Source of the DNA: Polaribacter sp. BM10
GTDB lineage: Bacteria; Bacteroidota; Bacteroidia; Flavobacteriales; Flavobacteriaceae
Length of the DNA stretch: 64,000 nucleotides
NCBI RefSeq assembly: GCF_002005425.1
Contig: NZ_CP019704.1
Span: 2,004,001 to 2,068,000 of the forward strand
Direction of reading: 5' to 3'
Shown: piece by piece, positions 32,452-41,969 of the stretch
Layout: each line of letters begins with the position of its first letter
How positions within the stretch are numbered: position 1 is the first letter of the stretch
Program-made: the position numbers and the translations under genes
The notes under the pieces: model-generated
The model's input: the letters and a program-made list of their open reading frames with translations, nothing else
Told to the model about the DNA's origin: nothing
The model's database searches: none

Positions 32452-34320
32452 GTGAATTATTTATCAGTAGAAAACATTTCTAAATCTTACGGAGAACGCA
32501 TTTTATTCGACGACATCTCTTTTGGTATTAATAAAGATCAAAAAGTAGCTTTTGTTGCAAAAAACGGAAGCGGTAAAACATCAATATTAAATATTATTGC
32601 AGGTTTAGATGTACCCGACTCTGGACAAGTAGTTAGCAGAAAAGGAATTTCTATTGCTTATTTAGCGCAAAAAGATGATATCAATCCTGATTTAACAATC
32701 GAAGAAACAATCTTTGCAACTGATAATAAAATTCTATCTATTGTAAATCAATATGAAAAAGCGTTAAAAAACTTAGACGACACAGACACTTACCAAGCTG
32801 CTTTTGAGCAAATGGAACAGTTTAATGCCTGGGATTTTGAAACGCAATACAAGCAAATATTATCTAAATTAAAATTAGACGATTTATCTTTAAAAGTTGG
32901 TGCTTTGTCTGGTGGACAAAGAAAACGTTTATCTCTTGCTATCGTTTTAATTAATAAACCAGATTTACTAATTTTAGACGAACCAACAAACCATTTAGAT
33001 CTAGAAATGATAGAATGGTTAGAAGCTTTTTTTGCTAAAGAGAAAATAACACTTTTTATGGTTACGCATGACCGTTACTTTTTAGAACGCGTGTGTAACG
33101 AAATTTTAGAGTTAGACGAAGGTAAAATTTACAAATACAAAGGTAACTACTCTTATTACCTTCAAAATAAAGAAGAACGATTAGCTTTAGAAGCGACAAA
33201 CTTAAGCAAAGCTAAAAGTTTATTTAAAAAAGAATTAGATTGGATGCGCAAGCAACCCAAGGCTAGAACTACAAAATCGAAATCCAGAACAGATGATTTC
33301 TACGCAATTAAAGAAAAAGCACATCAACGTAGAAAAGACCACCAAGTACAATTAGAAATTAATATGGAACGTTTGGGAAGTAAAATTCTAGAACTACATA
33401 AAGTGCATAAATCTTGGGGAGAAAAAAAGATTTTAGATGGTTTTGATTATGTTTTTAAAAGAGGCGAAAGAGTAGGGATTATTGGTAAAAACGGAACAGG
33501 AAAATCATCATTTTTAAATATTATCACCGAAAAAGCACCTTTAGATGGTGGTAAGGTAGTTTTAGGTGAAACTGTAAAATTTGGATACTACACACAAGCT
33601 GGTATTCAAATTAAAGAAGGACAAAAAGTAATAGAAGTTGTAAAAGAATTTGGTGAAGAAATTCCGTTAGCTAAAGGAAGAAGAATTTCTGCATCGCAAT
33701 TATTAGAAAGATTTTTGTTTGACAAGAAGAAACAATATGATTTTGTAGAAAAACTATCTGGTGGAGAACAAAAACGTTTGTATTTATGTGCAGTTTTAAT
33801 TCAGAATCCTAACTTTTTAATCTTAGATGAGCCTACCAACGATTTAGATGTTGTAACTTTAAATGTTTTAGAAAACTTTCTTTTAGATTACCCCGGAAAC
33901 CTTTTAGTAGTTTCTCACGACAGATATTTTATGGATAAAATAGTAGATTCATTATTTGTATTTAGAGGTGAAGGTGTTGTAGAAAATTTTCCGGGTAACT
34001 ATTCAGATTTTAGAGCTTACGATAGTTCTCTTTCTAAAGACAATTCAGAAAATACGACAATTAAAAAAGAAGAAAAAAAAGCAACTAAAAAAAACACAAA
34101 ATCTGCTTTAAGCTTTGATGAAAAAAGAGAGTTTGGTGCTTTAGAAAGTGAAATAGAAAGACTTCAGAAAAGAAAAGAAACAATTGAAAAACAATTTTTA
34201 AACGTAGAAATTGCTACGGAAGATATTCCAAAAAAATCTGAAGAGCTACAAGAAATTATAGACAATTTAGAAGCAAAAGAAGAGCGTTGGTTAGAACTTT
34301 CTATGAAATTAGAAGATTAA
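32452..34320 (+). CDS. ABC-F family ATP-binding protein (Uup-like)
   Basis: A cytosolic ABC-F protein with two ATPase domains and no membrane part; relatives act on the ribosome or rescue stalled translation. From the GTG start it has about 622 residues. Walker A motifs are GKNGSGKT-like (AKNGSGKTS, then GKNGTGKSS), signature motifs LSGGQRKRLSLA and LSGGEQKRLYLC, and Walker B motifs LILDEPTNHLDLEM and LILDEPTNDLDVVT. A charged linker joins the halves, and a C-terminal coiled coil (about 535-622) ends it. The GTG at 32452 gives MNYLSVENISKSYG; an upstream TTG at 32416 lies inside the terminator hairpin, so it cannot be the start. A small membrane protein gene follows after 16 nt. Confidence 0.92.
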   Translation: MNYLSVENISKSYGERILFDDISFGINKDQKVAFVAKNGSGKTSILNIIAGLDVPDSGQVVSRKGISIAYLAQKDDINPDLTIEETIFATDNKILSIVNQYEKALKNLDDTDTYQAAFEQMEQFNAWDFETQYKQILSKLKLDDLSLKVGALSGGQRKRLSLAIVLINKPDLLILDEPTNHLDLEMIEWLEAFFAKEKITLFMVTHDRYFLERVCNEILELDEGKIYKYKGNYSYYLQNKEERLALEATNLSKAKSLFKKELDWMRKQPKARTTKSKSRTDDFYAIKEKAHQRRKDHQVQLEINMERLGSKILELHKVHKSWGEKKILDGFDYVFKRGERVGIIGKNGTGKSSFLNIITEKAPLDGGKVVLGETVKFGYYTQAGIQIKEGQKVIEVVKEFGEEIPLAKGRRISASQLLERFLFDKKKQYDFVEKLSGGEQKRLYLCAVLIQNPNFLILDEPTNDLDVVTLNVLENFLLDYPGNLLVVSHDRYFMDKIVDSLFVFRGEGVVENFPGNYSDFRAYDSSLSKDNSENTTIKKEEKKATKKNTKSALSFDEKREFGALESEIERLQKRKETIEKQFLNVEIATEDIPKKSEELQEIIDNLEAKEERWLELSMKLED

Positions 34321-34336
34321 TTAATGGTTTTGTAAG

Positions 34337-34648
34337 ATGAGAACAGTAAAGTTTTTTACATCACCCTTAATACTTACCGTAGTTATTTACTTGTTGTTAA
34401 TTCAAAATTTAATACTTAAAGGAAGCTTTGAAGTATATCGTTTTTCTGAATACGAGTATATCTATAAATACGGTACTTATATTTCTAAAGTTTGCGTTCA
34501 TATAGGCTTACTACTTTCAGTAGCATCTCCTTTTATAATTTGGCTACAGACAAAAAATAATTTTAAAAAGTTTAAAGTAATATTAGCAATTGCTTTTTTA
34601 CCAGCTTTTTATCATATATTGTTATTTATACTTTCTAAATTTAATTAA
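34337..34648 (+). CDS. Hypothetical small membrane protein
   Basis: A 103-residue protein with three likely membrane segments (about 10-29, 52-70, 80-98) and a charged KNNFKKFK loop between the second and third. I do not recognise the family. It starts 16 nt after the ABC-F stop and could be co-transcribed. Its end overlaps the convergent exonuclease stop by 4 nt. Confidence 0.6.
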   Translation: MRTVKFFTSPLILTVVIYLLLIQNLILKGSFEVYRFSEYEYIYKYGTYISKVCVHIGLLLSVASPFIIWLQTKNNFKKFKVILAIAFLPAFYHILLFILSKFN

Positions 34649-35361
34649 ACATTTACAATATCCTTTTCTTCTAACAAAGGTTGATTATTAAATCTTAATA
34701 ATACCTGCGCTACCGTAATTGTATCTTTTTCGCAGTAATTAACTATTCTTTTAATGTTTTTTTCTTTGTAATAGACTTTTGCAACTTCGCTACCATCAAT
34801 ATCATCTTTTGGCGAAGGTATTCCTAAGATTGATGTTAATAAATTTAGGGAAGTATAATGCTTGTAATCACCAAATTTCCATAATTCTAAAGTATCTAAA
34901 TGCGGAATTTCCCATGGTTTTTTGCCAAATAAATTAAGCTTCTTGGGTAATGGTATTTGATGTACAATCATTCTTCTAGCTATAAAAGGAAAATCGAACT
35001 CTTTACCATTATGCGCACATAATACATTTGCTGGTTTAGAAAAATGTGTTTCTAATAAATTTTTAAATTCTGATAATAATTTAAATTCATCATCACCAAA
35101 AAAAGAAGTCACTCTAAATTGATTTTTCTCATCATTTAAAACAAAATAACCTACAGAAATACATATAATTTTGCCAAATTCTGCCCAAATTCCTGCACGT
35201 TCATAAAATTCTTCTGCTGTAGTTTCTTCTTTACGTTGATAGCTTGTTTTTTTCTTAAATAACTCTTGTGTTTTTGTTTCTAAATTTTGCCAATCACTTT
35301 CTGCTGGCACAGTTTCTATATCTAAAAATAAGATATTACTTAGTTTTAATTTTAAATTCAT
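34645..35361 (-). CDS. 3'-5' exonuclease of the PolB-like RNase H fold
   Basis: A 238-residue predicted exonuclease of the DnaQ-like superfamily (PF10108-type, PolB-like). Motifs in order are ILFLDIETVP (Exo I, D and E), LCAHNGKEFDFPFIARR (Exo II) and YCEKDTITVAQ (Exo III). The acidic residues for two metal ions are present. The ATG at 35361 is preferred; a TTG ten codons upstream overlaps a promoter-like TATATTTA sequence. It may act in DNA repair or RNA maturation; the substrate is unknown. Its stop overlaps the small membrane protein gene. Confidence 0.85.
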   Translation of the reverse strand: MNLKLKLSNILFLDIETVPAESDWQNLETKTQELFKKKTSYQRKEETTAEEFYERAGIWAEFGKIICISVGYFVLNDEKNQFRVTSFFGDDEFKLLSEFKNLLETHFSKPANVLCAHNGKEFDFPFIARRMIVHQIPLPKKLNLFGKKPWEIPHLDTLELWKFGDYKHYTSLNLLTSILGIPSPKDDIDGSEVAKVYYKEKNIKRIVNYCEKDTITVAQVLLRFNNQPLLEEKDIVNV

Positions 35362-35391
35362 CTTTTCTTTTTCTTCTCTAAATATAGTCAA

Positions 35392-35422
35392 AAAAAAGCT
35401 CCGAAATAAATCGAAGCTTTCT
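35392..35422 (-). terminator. Terminator of the second T9SS gene
   Basis: On the minus strand, AAAGCTTCGA pairs with TCGGAGCTTT (one G-U pair), followed by TTTTTG. It lies 25 nt after the stop at 35447 and just before the exonuclease gene. Confidence 0.75.
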
Positions 35423-35446
35423 TAATATTGAAAAATATACTCGTAA

Positions 35447-37534
35447 TTATCTTATTACCAACTTTTTTGTAGCTGTTTTACCATCTTCAGTAACCTTTAC
35501 AATATAAACTCCTGCATTCATATCAGAAACATTTATTGTAGATTTTACTCCAGAAAAACTAGCAGCATAAACTTTTTTACCTAAAACATTAAAAATTACA
35601 ATTTGCTTTACACTTGTATTATTTGTTGATACAGTAAATTCTTTATTTGTAACAGGGTTTGGAAATGTTTTAAAACCTTCGATACTATTTCTAGAAACAG
35701 CAGCGGTTGCAGGTTGAAAAGTACCAATAGGAAAAGGAGTTGTTGCAGTAGCATTATTTGTACCACCTTCTAATCCATCTACACCACTATACGACCAATT
35801 AGTGTCGGTAAAAGTAGTTCCCTGTGGGCTAGAAGTAGAATTTCTATAAGCCCAACCATCAAGATACTCCCAAGTTTCACCAGAACCATCTTTATTTACG
35901 TTACCAAAAACATCTATAATTTTTCCGTTTTCATATAATTCAATCGAATCGTCTCCATTAATGTTTACAACACCTGTTACATAATCTGCATTCTTGCCAA
36001 AAAAATCTGTAAATCCAGCTTCACTTGATGAAATGTATATAAAAGTTCCGGCAGTAACAGCTATAGAAGGAAAATTAAATTCTATGTCTCCATCCGTAGA
36101 ACCACCTCCGTTAGAAACAGAGCTTAATCCGAATAAACTTAAATCTGCAACATCTTCTAAAACATATAATTCAACTCCTTTTGGAATTCCACCAGTTAAG
36201 CTACCATCAAAAACACCTGAAATAATAATATTATTTGTTAATTCTCCGTATACAACTCCTTCAGCATTAAAAGTAACAGCTGTTACCCCTGCAGAAGAAA
36301 GAGTTACATCTCCTTGATAATTACCAGGAACTGTAATACCCGCTTTTAAACGAATGTAAATAATATCTTCAATTTTACCGTCAGCAGGTGTAATTGATAA
36401 AGAACTAGCAAAATCTGCATCTTGCGAAAAAGAAACTTCAAAATTTTCTGGTGCAGCTATAATAAAATTATCTGTTAAAAACAGACCTTCTACAGAAAAA
36501 TTTTGAACATCAGAAGGTCCTTCTTCTAGTGTATAACTAAATTTACTTAAAGATTCTGCAAATGTAAATTGAGGATCTGCATTTTTTACCTCACCTGTAA
36601 CTGCAATTGTAACAGCTTCTGCACCTGCAGAACTTAATGTGATATTATCTGCAAATGTACCTACACCCAAACCTTCTTTTAAACGAACATAAATTGGTGT
36701 AGAAGTAACTTCACCAGAAGTTTGTACTAAAGCAATAGATTGCGAATATGTACCAGTAGCATCAACCGAAACCTCAAAGTTTGTTGGAGCAGTAACGGTA
36801 ATGTCTGCTGTTAGGTTTGTACCTTCTACATTAATTCCTTTTTCTGGTGATGGCCCATTTCCTTCAAAATATTCTAATAAAGATATTGTACCAATTGTAT
36901 TTATTGCTGGTGTTGTAGAAGCAGTAACTTTATAAGAACCGAAAGGAACGTATGTACTTAACGCATTATCACTTTTACACAATCCTTTATTATCTAAAAA
37001 ATTTTGAGCTCCAAAAACCCAATTAGAAGCGTCAAAAGCTCCTGCATTAGGTGTTTCACCATCTTTTCTATAAGCATAAGTATCTTCATGCTCCCAAGCT
37101 GTACTAGTACCATCTACTTTATCTTCACCAAATCTGTCGATAACTGTATCAGAATTATTAAGCAATTGAAAAGCATCATCTCCATTACTATTAATAGAAC
37201 CACTTACCAAAAAATTTGAAGTAATATTAAATTCTGATGATAAACCAGCAGCATCATTGGTAACATATACAAAATCATCTTTAACAACACCTAAAGAAGA
37301 AATATCTATTAATGACAAATTACTAGACCCAGCTTCAAAACCAGCTCCATTTGTTTGTTTTGCCAATGTCCAGCCCGTAAAATCAATTGTACCAGAAACA
37401 TATATTTCTACAGTTCTAGGTTTAGCACCCGAACATGGTGCATCTACGTATCCTGTAATAAGTGCAGTTTGCCCGAAAGACAAGCTAGCAAGACAAAGGG
37501 TAAATAAAATAGTTAAAAAGTAATTTTTTTTCAT
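35447..37534 (-). CDS. Secreted lamin-tail-like protein with T9SS sorting domain
   Basis: A 695-residue secreted protein. The signal peptide (MKKNYFLTILFTLCLASLSF, cleaved before Q) is followed by a lamin-tail-like domain (about 22-200), two Ig-like domains of a repeated type (about 235-320 and 335-425; each has ANFxVS-like and VTLSSAG strings), and a second lamin-tail-like domain (about 435-600). A T9SS type A domain (about 615-695, TFPNPVTNKEFTV, ending KKLVIR) is last. The ATG at 37534 begins the signal peptide; an upstream TTG ten codons away is not credible. Function is likely surface attachment or extracellular nucleotide/sugar binding. It has its own terminator. Confidence 0.88.
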   Translation of the reverse strand: MKKNYFLTILFTLCLASLSFGQTALITGYVDAPCSGAKPRTVEIYVSGTIDFTGWTLAKQTNGAGFEAGSSNLSLIDISSLGVVKDDFVYVTNDAAGLSSEFNITSNFLVSGSINSNGDDAFQLLNNSDTVIDRFGEDKVDGTSTAWEHEDTYAYRKDGETPNAGAFDASNWVFGAQNFLDNKGLCKSDNALSTYVPFGSYKVTASTTPAINTIGTISLLEYFEGNGPSPEKGINVEGTNLTADITVTAPTNFEVSVDATGTYSQSIALVQTSGEVTSTPIYVRLKEGLGVGTFADNITLSSAGAEAVTIAVTGEVKNADPQFTFAESLSKFSYTLEEGPSDVQNFSVEGLFLTDNFIIAAPENFEVSFSQDADFASSLSITPADGKIEDIIYIRLKAGITVPGNYQGDVTLSSAGVTAVTFNAEGVVYGELTNNIIISGVFDGSLTGGIPKGVELYVLEDVADLSLFGLSSVSNGGGSTDGDIEFNFPSIAVTAGTFIYISSSEAGFTDFFGKNADYVTGVVNINGDDSIELYENGKIIDVFGNVNKDGSGETWEYLDGWAYRNSTSSPQGTTFTDTNWSYSGVDGLEGGTNNATATTPFPIGTFQPATAAVSRNSIEGFKTFPNPVTNKEFTVSTNNTSVKQIVIFNVLGKKVYAASFSGVKSTINVSDMNAGVYIVKVTEDGKTATKKLVIR

Positions 37535-37702
37535 GTGAATAGAATTTATGATTTCAAAAAACAAATATAACTTTTTAGATTTCTTATTTGTTATCTAATC
37601 ATTAACAAACTCAATATCAAGGAGTAAAAAAAGACATTTTATTTTATCGTTAAGTAAACGTTATCTATAATCTTTTTAAAATTAAATGTTTGTTAAGGAT
37701 AC

Positions 37703-37731
37703 TTTTGCTGTAATAATAATTACTATTTTTG
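37703..37731 (+). promoter_or_regulatory. Predicted two-component operon promoter
   Basis: TTTTG (37703-37707) and TATTTTTG (37724-37731) with 16 nt between, 22 nt before the ATG at 37754. Confidence 0.5.
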
Positions 37732-37753
37732 ATATTTATATTTATTTAAAATC

Positions 37754-38452
37754 ATGAATAAAAGCGATATTAGAATACTATTAGTAGATGATGAACCAGA
37801 TATTATCGAAATAGTTGGTTATAATTTAAGAAATGAAGGCTATCAAGTTTTTACTGCAAATAATGGCCAAGAGGCAATAAAATCTGCTAAAAAAAACACA
37901 CCGCATTTAATTTTATTAGATATAATGATGCCAGAAATGGATGGTATCGAGGCTTGTGAAAAAATCAGAAAAATTAATTCGCTAGAAAATGTTATCATCT
38001 CATTTTTAACTGCAAGAGGAGAAGATTATTCTCAAGTAGCAGGTTTTGAGGCTGGCGCAGATGATTATATTACAAAACCTATTAAACCCAAAGTATTGGT
38101 TAGTAAGGTAAAATCTCTTTTAAGAAGATTAAAATCTGAAAAAGAAAGCGAAGAGACTTTTAAAATTGGTGATATAGTTATTGATAGAGAAGAATATGTA
38201 GTTTACAAAGCTGGTAAAAAGATTTTATTACCTAGAAAAGAGTTTGAGCTATTCTCTTTACTTACTTCTAAACCAGGTAAAGTTTTTAAAAGAGAAGTAA
38301 TTTTAGATACAGTTTGGGGTAATGAAGTTGTAGTTGGTGGTAGAACAATAGACGTACATATTAGAAAATTAAGAGAAAAAATAGGAGACGACCATTTTAA
38401 AACTGTAAAAGGAGTTGGTTATAAATTTGTATTACTAGAAGCAGATAAATAA
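37754..38452 (+). CDS. OmpR/PhoB family response regulator
   Basis: A 232-residue response regulator. The receiver domain (about 5-120) has the acidic pocket VDDEPD, phospho-acceptor D56 in LLDIMMPEMDG and the lysine in DDYITKPIKPK. The C-terminal winged helix (about 135-230) ends with RTIDVHIRKLREKIG and VKGVGYKF, the OmpR/PhoB class. It is followed 10 nt later by its histidine kinase. The pair resembles PhoB/PhoR or the flavobacterial RprY-type systems; the signal is unknown. Confidence 0.93.
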   Translation: MNKSDIRILLVDDEPDIIEIVGYNLRNEGYQVFTANNGQEAIKSAKKNTPHLILLDIMMPEMDGIEACEKIRKINSLENVIISFLTARGEDYSQVAGFEAGADDYITKPIKPKVLVSKVKSLLRRLKSEKESEETFKIGDIVIDREEYVVYKAGKKILLPRKEFELFSLLTSKPGKVFKREVILDTVWGNEVVVGGRTIDVHIRKLREKIGDDHFKTVKGVGYKFVLLEADK

Positions 38453-38462
38453 ATTTGCTTTT

Positions 38463-39503
38463 ATGAAGTTTAAAAAAACCTATTCATACGCACTTTGGTC
38501 TGCAACTTACTTAACAATACTATCTTCTAGTATTGCTATAATAACATATTTTTTTAGTACAGATAAACTTAATTTAAGTACAGCAATAATTGCTGTACTT
38601 ATTTTGTTCATCATCTCATTTTTTATAATTCAATATAGAACAGAACATTTTATTTATAGAAGATTAAAAAAAATATACGAAAACGTTTCTATATTAGATG
38701 TTAACGATCTAAGAAAACAATCTGTAACCACAGATATCGAAAAACTTTCTAACAGAATGCAAAAATATGTAGAAGGTAAACGATTAGAAATTAAAAGTTT
38801 AACAGAAAGAGATTCTTTTAGAAGAGATTTTTTAGGAAACGTTGCTCACGAACTTAAAACACCTTTATTTACCGTACAAGGTTACATTCTTACACTTTTA
38901 GAAGGTGCTATGGATGATAAAAATATTCGCGAAAAATATTTAGAAAGAGCCAACAAAGGTGTAGAAAGACTGGTAGCTGTTACCAAAGATTTAGATATGA
39001 TTGCTAAATTAGAAACAGACGGCTTAAAATTAAACATGGTTGTTTTCAACATTTTAGAAGTTATTCAAAATGTGTTTGATTTGTTTGAAATGAAAGCTAA
39101 AAAAAGAAATATCACTTTAAAATTCGATAGAATTTATGATTTTCCGGTTTTTGTTGTTGGTGATTTAGAAAAAACAGAACAAGTTTTAATCAATTTAATT
39201 GTAAACTCAATTAAATACGGTAAACCTAACGGAACAACCGTTGTTGCTGCAGATAATTATAACGACAACAAGTATGTTATTCGTGTAGTTGATAACGGTG
39301 AAGGTATCGAACAAAAATACTTATCTCGATTATTCGAACGTTTTTATAGAGTCGATCAAAGTAGATCTAGAGATCAAGGTGGCTCTGGTTTAGGCTTGTC
39401 TATTGTAAAGCATATTGTAGAGGCTCACAACCAAACAGTTTTATTAAAAAGTACTTATGGTGAAGGATCAGAGTTTTCTTTTACCATGGAAAAGGCTAAA
39501 TAA
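38463..39503 (+). CDS. Sensor histidine kinase (PhoR-like)
   Basis: A 346-residue membrane histidine kinase. Two N-terminal membrane segments (about 12-31 and 40-57) flank a very short external loop of about eight residues, so it has no large sensor domain outside. A linker and HisKA domain follow with the phospho-acceptor H129 in GNVAHELKTPLFTV, then HATPase motifs NLIVNSIKYG (N box), VVDNGEGIE and the G2 box GSGLGLSIV. It is co-transcribed with the response regulator. The last 36 nt overlap the convergent glycosyltransferase gene. With such a short loop, it may sense membrane state or another protein. Confidence 0.92.
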   Translation: MKFKKTYSYALWSATYLTILSSSIAIITYFFSTDKLNLSTAIIAVLILFIISFFIIQYRTEHFIYRRLKKIYENVSILDVNDLRKQSVTTDIEKLSNRMQKYVEGKRLEIKSLTERDSFRRDFLGNVAHELKTPLFTVQGYILTLLEGAMDDKNIREKYLERANKGVERLVAVTKDLDMIAKLETDGLKLNMVVFNILEVIQNVFDLFEMKAKKRNITLKFDRIYDFPVFVVGDLEKTEQVLINLIVNSIKYGKPNGTTVVAADNYNDNKYVIRVVDNGEGIEQKYLSRLFERFYRVDQSRSRDQGGSGLGLSIVKHIVEAHNQTVLLKSTYGEGSEFSFTMEKAK

Positions 39504-40526
39504 ACTACTACTTAAAGTTGATTTTTTAGATTTAAAACCTGTGTAATTACTCAAATTATTCAGCATTTTTTTATTAAAATCTTCTAAATTAGCAAACGGA
39601 GCAATACCTTTTTGTTCTAAATACTTAGCAAGATATTCTTGCTCTGGTTGATTTTTAGTAGGTATAAAAAACACTTTTTTTTCTAAGGTGTACAAATCTA
39701 ATATTGATGAATATCCTGATCTACAAATAACTATTTCTGCTTCATTAATTTTTTGCTCTAACTCTTTAGACAATAAAAAATTATAGAAAACACAATTATT
39801 GCTTGTCCATTTTTTTTGATTATTTTCTACTTTTCCTAAAACAAAAACAACATTTCTAGCATCATTTTTAAATTCTGATATCAATTTATGTTCTAATAAT
39901 GTTCTATTAGGCTCTACACCAGAGAGCACAACTAAAACATCAACTTTACTATCTTTAATTGTAGTTTTAGAAAACCTGCTTAAGGGACCAATAAATTTAT
40001 ATTTAGAGTTTTCTATTTTTGATAAACACCCAGAAAGGTCAGCATTTTTATGATCAGGAATCCAACATTGATCAAACTTATTTATTATTTTCTGATGAAC
40101 TTTACTGGTTAAAAAAGTAGTAAAACCAGATAAAACATTTACTTGATGTGTTATATAGATAGAAGGAACAACCTTACTTCTTACACCAAATCTATTGTCT
40201 GAAATTACACCAATAACATCCTTATTAACATTGATAAAATTATTAATGACTTCTTGTTCTTTTTTAACCGTTGCTAAAATTCTAGGGATTTGTAAAAGTA
40301 ATGTAAGCTTTAAATTTTTGTGGTAAGAAATATTGTAAGACGGAAGTTCTAAAAATTCTAAATTAGAAAATTCTTTTTTTAAAAACTCTAAAGAACTTCC
40401 GTCTGACGCAATTATTGGTTGATAATTATTTTCTAACAATGCATTTATAATGGGCACGCAACGAGTTGCATGACCTAAACCCCAATTTAATGGCGCTATT
40501 ATTATTTTATTTTTGGTAGTAGACAT
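39468..40526 (-). CDS. Glycosyltransferase, MurG/GT28-like
   Basis: A 352-residue GT-B fold glycosyltransferase. The N-terminus IIIAPLNWGLGHATRCVPII is the glycine-rich loop of the GT28-type family. The C-terminal donor-binding region holds EAEIVICRSGYSSILD and FIPTKNQPEQEYLAKYLEQKG, as in MurG/UDP-glucuronosyl families. The acceptor is unknown; the surroundings (polysaccharide genes beyond purD) are suggestive only. Its 3' end overlaps the kinase gene for 36 nt, so transcripts from the two strands are complementary. Confidence 0.85.
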   Translation of the reverse strand: MSTTKNKIIIAPLNWGLGHATRCVPIINALLENNYQPIIASDGSSLEFLKKEFSNLEFLELPSYNISYHKNLKLTLLLQIPRILATVKKEQEVINNFINVNKDVIGVISDNRFGVRSKVVPSIYITHQVNVLSGFTTFLTSKVHQKIINKFDQCWIPDHKNADLSGCLSKIENSKYKFIGPLSRFSKTTIKDSKVDVLVVLSGVEPNRTLLEHKLISEFKNDARNVVFVLGKVENNQKKWTSNNCVFYNFLLSKELEQKINEAEIVICRSGYSSILDLYTLEKKVFFIPTKNQPEQEYLAKYLEQKGIAPFANLEDFNKKMLNNLSNYTGFKSKKSTLSSSLFSLFHGKRKL

Positions 40527-40604
40527 TTTATTTAAAGTTTAAAGCTACCAAATTTTTAAATAATAACTAAAGTTTAAGAAAATAGTATTTACAGCAAAAA
40601 GGTT

Positions 40605-40676
40605 GCGTTAAGGATTGTAATGGCATCCTTTTTTCTTTTTCTGAAAAAAGATATAATGGAAAGCCTGTTAAAACGC
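40605..40676 (+). other. Structured intergenic element, copy B
   Basis: Between purD and the glycosyltransferase. Closing pairs GCGTT/AACGC (40605-40609/40672-40676) and AGG/CCT (40611-40613/40664-40666) surround an inner hairpin. That hairpin is TTTTTTC/GAAAAAA (40629-40635/40643-40649) with loop TTTTTCT, identical to copy A. It is flanked by ATC/GAT and the bulged C seen in copy A, and by GAAAGC downstream. It could be transcribed past purD on the minus strand or upstream of the glycosyltransferase. Confidence 0.5.
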
Positions 40677-40692
40677 CCAAATAAAAATAAAA

Positions 40693-41967
40693 TTAGACTA
40701 AATCGAAACCAATATCTTTTCTGTAGTTCATTTTATCGAAATTAATTTTATCGATACTTTGGTAACTTTTTTCTAACGCTTGCTCTATCGTATCGCCAAA
40801 AGAAGTTACTGCCATAACTCTACCTCCGCTAGTTACAACTTTACCGTTTTTAATTGTTGTACCGGCATGAAATGTTATAGAATCTTTTACATTTTCGAAA
40901 CCTGTAATTTCTTTGTTTTTTTCATATGCTTCTGGGTATCCGCCAGAAACCAACATTACTGTTGTTGCAGTTTTAGATGTTACAGAAAAAGATTTTTCGT
41001 TTAAATTTTGATGAGCAACACCTTCGAATAATTCTAACAAATCTGATTCTATTCTTGGTAGAACAACTTCTGTTTCTGGATCTCCCATTCTAACGTTATA
41101 TTCTACTACAGAAGGGTTTCCGTTATCATTCATTAAACCAATAAAGATAAAACCTCTATAATCGATGCCGTCTTTTTGTAAACCATTAATTGTTGGCTTT
41201 ACCACCAATTCTTCTACTTTATTTAAAAAAGCTTCGTCTGCAAAAGGCACAGGAGAGATTGCTCCCATTCCGCCAGTATTTAGACCAACGTCGCCTTCGC
41301 CAATACGTTTGTAATCTTTTGCTGAAGGCAAGATTTTATAGCTTTTACCGTCTGTTAAAACAAAAACGGACAATTCTATTCCTTTCAAAAATTCTTCGAT
41401 TACAACAGTTGTAGAAGCTTCGCCAAATTTTTGATTAGAAACCATATTTTCTAATTCTGTTTTCGCTTCTTCTAAAGAATTTAAAATTAAAACTCCTTTA
41501 CCTGCAGCTAAACCGTCTGCTTTTAGAACAAATGGTGGTTGTAAGGTATCTAAAAATGCAAAACCTTCTTCTAAATTACTTTTTGTAAACGATTGATATT
41601 TTGCAGTTGGTACACCATGCTTTTGCATGAATTGTTTTGAGAAATCTTTACTACCCTCTAATAAAGCTCCGTCTTTTTTAGGACCAATTACAGGTATATT
41701 TTTTAGATCTGTATCTGCTAAAAAGAAATCATGTACTCCTTCTACTAAAGGAACTTCTGGACCAACAACTACCATTTCTACATTGTTTTCTAAAACTGCA
41801 GTTTTAATTGCTTCAAAATCTGAAACTCCAATATTTAAATTGGTCGCAATTTTATCTGTACCAGCATTACCTGGTGCTACAAAAAGTTGATTAATTTTTT
41901 TGCTTTCAGATAATTTTAATGCAAAAGCGTGTTCTCTTCCTCCAGAACCTAAAATAAGAATATTCAT
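40693..41967 (-). CDS. purD: Phosphoribosylamine-glycine ligase
   Basis: PurD joins glycine to 5-phosphoribosylamine with ATP in the second step of purine synthesis, in the cytosol. The 424 residues match the family. The N-terminal domain opens MNILILGSGGREHAFALKL, followed by VVVGPEVPLVEGV. The ATP-grasp region has FVLKADGLAAGKGV and NTGGMGAISPVP, then VEYNVRMGDPETEVVLPR. Its promoter is TATATTTG at 41994-42001, with a CAA-repeat leader. No other purine gene is nearby. Confidence 0.96.
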   Translation of the reverse strand: MNILILGSGGREHAFALKLSESKKINQLFVAPGNAGTDKIATNLNIGVSDFEAIKTAVLENNVEMVVVGPEVPLVEGVHDFFLADTDLKNIPVIGPKKDGALLEGSKDFSKQFMQKHGVPTAKYQSFTKSNLEEGFAFLDTLQPPFVLKADGLAAGKGVLILNSLEEAKTELENMVSNQKFGEASTTVVIEEFLKGIELSVFVLTDGKSYKILPSAKDYKRIGEGDVGLNTGGMGAISPVPFADEAFLNKVEELVVKPTINGLQKDGIDYRGFIFIGLMNDNGNPSVVEYNVRMGDPETEVVLPRIESDLLELFEGVAHQNLNEKSFSVTSKTATTVMLVSGGYPEAYEKNKEITGFENVKDSITFHAGTTIKNGKVVTSGGRVMAVTSFGDTIEQALEKSYQSIDKINFDKMNYRKDIGFDLV

Positions 41968-41969
41968 TG

